DNA of 64,000 nt from JAKZRT01 sp965247915 (GTDB lineage Bacteria > Pseudomonadota > Alphaproteobacteria > Rhodobacterales > Rhodobacteraceae): positions 2,170,001 to 2,234,000 of the forward strand of contig OZ252048.1 in the NCBI GenBank assembly GCA_965247915.1, given 5' to 3'. This document shows positions 61,684 to 64,000 of the stretch, piece after piece. The notes beneath the pieces are model-generated. The model ran no database searches. It was not told where the DNA came from and saw only the letters and a program-made list of their open reading frames with translations. Within the stretch, counting starts at the first letter, position 1; the number at the start of each line of letters is the position of its first letter. A program made the translations under genes and the position numbers.

Positions 61684-62574
61684 TCAGGTCGGTCGCCTCC
61701 GGTTGATCAGTATCAGACCAAGCGCCACCAGTGTCAGCGCACCAAAGATTGCCGTGCTCGGAACCTCGCCAAGCAGCCACCAGCCCAGAAATACCCCGAA
61801 GACCGGGGCGAGAAAGCTGAATGATGCCACCCCCGAGGCAGGGTAAATGCTCAAAAGCCAGAGCCACAGCAGAAAGCCGGCCGAGCCCACGATAAATATC
61901 TGAAATCCCATTCCCCAAAGGTGAATTGGCTGGACCACGCGGACCAACGGGCCAAAGAACTGGCTGACCGCCAACAAAAACACCGCCGATATGGCCAGTT
62001 GCACCATTAGCTGAACATGCGGCGCTGCTTGGCGCGCACCGGTGCCCCGCGCCGCAAGCCCGATGCCGGCCCAGCAGACCGCAGCCGCCAGCGCGCATAG
62101 ATCTCCGATCAGCGAGGCCTGACCTTGCCCCTGTGGTCGGTCAAATATCGCCCAGGCGACGCCCAACATGGCCAGCGCCAGACCAAGCGCACGGACCTGC
62201 GTCAGCCGGTCGTCGCGCAGCCACAGATGGGCGCCAAGCGCCATCCAGATCGGCATGGAATAAAAAATCACCGCCACACGCGAGACGTCGGTCAGATCGA
62301 GGGCGATAAACAGAAACACAAACTCGATCGAGAAAAAAGCCGATATGGCCAAAAGCCCGCGCCAGGCGCCCGGCGGGACCCACAACGAGCGGCGCATAAT
62401 CTTCATGACCGCCCAAAGCACCAAAAATGCCCCAAGCGACCGCAGACCGGCTGAAAACACTGGCTGGAAGCCGCCGTTGACCACCTTGATAACCACATTG
62501 TTGAACGCCAAGAGCCCGGAAAATCCGGTCAGCGCCAGCGCACCGGCGGCGTCAATTCGGTCGCGCTGCACCAT
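61684..62574 (-). CDS. DMT-superfamily (EamA) transporter
   Basis: A protein of about 296 residues with ten TM helices in two EamA repeats: LALTGFSGLLAFNNVVIKVV at the start, EFVFLFIALDLTDVSRVAVI and FYSMPIWMALGAHLWLRDDR in repeat 1, and FLAPVFGVFLGWWLLGEVPS in repeat 2. Metabolite exporter of unknown substrate. The frame is open to a GTG at 62631; the ATG at 62574 with AAGG upstream is used. Convergent with selO, 4 bases from its stop. Confidence 0.9.
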   Translation of the reverse strand: MVQRDRIDAAGALALTGFSGLLAFNNVVIKVVNGGFQPVFSAGLRSLGAFLVLWAVMKIMRRSLWVPPGAWRGLLAISAFFSIEFVFLFIALDLTDVSRVAVIFYSMPIWMALGAHLWLRDDRLTQVRALGLALAMLGVAWAIFDRPQGQGQASLIGDLCALAAAVCWAGIGLAARGTGARQAAPHVQLMVQLAISAVFLLAVSQFFGPLVRVVQPIHLWGMGFQIFIVGSAGFLLWLWLLSIYPASGVASFSFLAPVFGVFLGWWLLGEVPSTAIFGALTLVALGLILINRRRPT

Positions 62575-62738
62575 CAGCCGAGGCCTTGCCCTGCGGCCAT
62601 CAGCGGCTGCATTGTGATCATTTCGCGGCACCCTCGGGATTGCATTCTTCGGCCACTATAGGCGGTGGCGCGGGGATTGCCATTGTCGCCGATCCGCTCG
62701 GATGTCATGGATAGCCAGCAAGCGAAAGGACCGGAAAA

Positions 62739-63594
62739 ATGGCCGAATATGTGGTCTATGACGTCTTTACCGACACGGCATTTGGCGGCAATCCGCTGGC
62801 TGTGGTGATGGGTGCGAATGACCTGCCCGAGGACCAGTTGCAGCGCGTCGCGCGCGAGTTCAATTTCTCGGAGACCACGTTCGTGTTTCCGCCGGACGAT
62901 CCGGACAATACCGCCCGCGTGCGGATATTCACGCCTGCCTCAGAACTGCCCTTCGCCGGTCATCCAACCGTCGGAACTGCAATCGCGCTTGCCGATCTGG
63001 GGCGCGCTGCGGGGGATATGGTTCTGGAGCTGGGCGTGGGGCCGATCCCGGTTACGCTGGCTGCTGGCAAGGCCACGTTCGTGACCCGCGTGCCGCTGAC
63101 GGTAGCCGTGGGTCCCGGCGCGGCGGCTTCGGCGGGGGCTTGTGGGCCTTAGGGCCGAGGACATTCAGACCACAACACACGCGCCCGTCAACGCGGGCGT
63201 GGGCCTGCCGTTTCTGATCGCCGAACTTCGCGACATACACGCGTTGGCAAACGCTGTTCCTGACACCAATGCTTTTCGGGCGCGTATCGACGAAGGCGCG
63301 ATCCGCATGGGCGTCTATCTCTATGTGCGGGATGGATCGGCCATTCGTGCGCGCATGTTCGCGCCGCTTGACGGCATGCCCGAGGACCCGGCAACCGGCA
63401 GCGCGGCGGCAGCCCTGATCGCACTTATGGGGCAAATTGAGGTGCGCTCGGGCGCGTTCGAGATCATCCAAGGCGTTGAAATGGGTCGTCCCAGCCTGAT
63501 CGAAGCGGCGGTCGAGGTCGACGGCGGCAAACCTGTCGCGGTCAGCATCGGCGGCTGCGCGGTCAAGGTCATGGACGGCCGGCTGACATATTGA
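62739..63594 (+). pseudogene. PhzF-family isomerase with a frameshift
   Basis: The first part reads VVYDVFTDTAFGGNPLAVVM, REFNFSETTFVFPPDD (catalytic Glu), ELPFAGHPTVGTAIALADLG and stops at a TAG soon after ASAGACGP (63152). The second part, in another frame, reads LRAEDIQTTTHAPVNAGVGL, PFLIAELRDIHALANAVPDT and MPEDPATGSAAAALIALMGQ to 63594. Deleting one C (or G) around 63144-63148 joins them as ASAGACGLRAEDIQ, giving a complete protein of about 284 residues. Either a single-base insertion or a sequence error. Confidence 0.87.
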
Positions 63595-63671
63595 CACTGC
63601 CGGGTGGGATTTGCGGGGCTTGGCTGACCCGCATCGCTTGGGGTACTCTTGGTGAACGCGGGGCTGACGGA

Positions 63672-64000
63672 ATGAAGATGCCAGAAAAGATCATCGAGCG
63701 TTGCGAGGCCAAGGGCCTGCGCCTGACCGAACAGCGGCGGGTGATCGCCGATGTTCTGGAGACCTCGGCCGACCATCCGGATGTCGAGAAACTCTACGCC
63801 CGCGCCTCGGCCCGCGATCCGAATATTTCGATCGCCACGGTCTATCGAACAGTCAAGTTATTTGAAGAGGCCGGGATTCTGGACAAGCTCGAGTTTGGCG
63901 ACGGGCGCGCGCGCTATGAAGATGCCGAACGCGACCACCACGATCACCTGATCGACATGAACTCGGGCGAGGTGATCGAATTTGTCGATGCCGAGATTGA
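63672..64000 (+). CDS. Fur-family metalloregulator (cut by window edge)
   Basis: About 109 residues are visible: MPEKIIERCEAKGLRLTEQR, RVIADVLETSADHPDVEKLY, then the winged helix PNISIATVYRTVKLFEEAGI and LDKLEFGDGRARYEDAERDH, followed by HHDHLIDMNSGEVIEFVDAE, the start of the metal-sensing dimerisation domain with HHDH. It belongs to the Fur/Mur group (iron or manganese response in alphaproteobacteria); the missing C-terminus prevents a finer call. The downstream DNA is not in the window. Confidence 0.93.
   Translation, partial: MKMPEKIIERCEAKGLRLTEQRRVIADVLETSADHPDVEKLYARASARDPNISIATVYRTVKLFEEAGILDKLEFGDGRARYEDAERDHHDHLIDMNSGEVIEFVDAEI

Noticed and set aside
1..64000. CRISPR arrays, tRNA or rRNA genes
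   Set aside because: No series of short regularly spaced identical repeats and no tRNA-like TPsiC/anticodon arrangement or rRNA core sequence was found by reading.

Overview
The window reads as a chromosomal segment of a high-GC alphaproteobacterium, most probably of the Rhodobacterales (Roseobacter/Paracoccaceae type). Supporting this are the M23 peptidase/bactofilin pair, a leucine-degradation operon with methylcrotonyl-CoA carboxylase, a DUF4167 protein, prfA-prmC in tandem, polyamine-type and dipeptide-type ABC importers, and a Fur-type regulator. This is inference from gene families; no 16S, tRNA or other phylogenetic marker RNA was recognised.

Layout. 0-9.9 kb: a cut MFS gene, queA and a giant AsmA/DUF3971 protein on the minus strand, then a DUF455 ferritin-like protein, an M23 peptidase overlapping a bactofilin gene, an MFS exporter killed by one in-frame TGA, and a truncated deacetylase-like gene. 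9.9-14.3 kb: an IS cluster (an IS3-family element; an IS1182-type element carrying a nested IS1595-type element with a perfect 8-bp target duplication) around a DUF3489 gene truncated by an IS end. 14.3-15 kb: degenerate tandem repeats and a 75-nt near-perfect palindrome. 15-24.7 kb: a TPR protein, then a same-strand run of a Tat-exported binding protein, ATPase, two permeases, an unknown protein, a choline-kinase-like phosphotransferase and a dimethylglycine/sarcosine-dehydrogenase-like flavoprotein. 24.7-29.9 kb: a second IS graveyard (IS6 remnant, IS630 remnant, an IS3 element split by an IS1380 element) beside a LysR remnant.

30-43 kb: LysR regulator, sulfotransferase, a methyltransferase pseudogene, then on the minus strand a dipeptide-type ABC importer (binding protein, two permeases, fused double ATPase) with an aldehyde dehydrogenase and an SDR. 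An ECF sigma/anti-sigma pair and an IS5-family insertion sit between the binding protein and the permeases. 43-50.6 kb: the leucine/isovalerate catabolic operon (ivd, mccB, mccA, HMG-CoA lyase, enoyl-CoA hydratase), interrupted by a PIN-domain toxin-antitoxin pair and carrying a 19-codon remnant that looks like the start of a glutathione S-transferase. 50.6-64 kb: DegT-type aminotransferase, DUF4167, prmC-prfA, agmatinase, M20 amidohydrolase, mazG, an iron-type binding protein, nucleoside hydrolase, selO, an EamA transporter, a frameshifted phzF and the start of a Fur-family regulator.

The most striking features are: (i) several non-mobile genes each carrying one in-frame stop with the downstream frame preserved; (ii) insertion sequences whose ends and target duplications can be defined to the base, allowing the pre-insertion genes to be reconstructed; (iii) a toxin-antitoxin module wedged inside a core catabolic operon so that the downstream carboxylase gene starts one base after the toxin stop; and (iv) an ECF sigma gene shortened by a TAG inside its last DNA-binding helix and separated from its old upstream region by an IS5 insertion. 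I did not find a CRISPR array, a phage, or an obvious defence system beyond the toxin-antitoxin pair.
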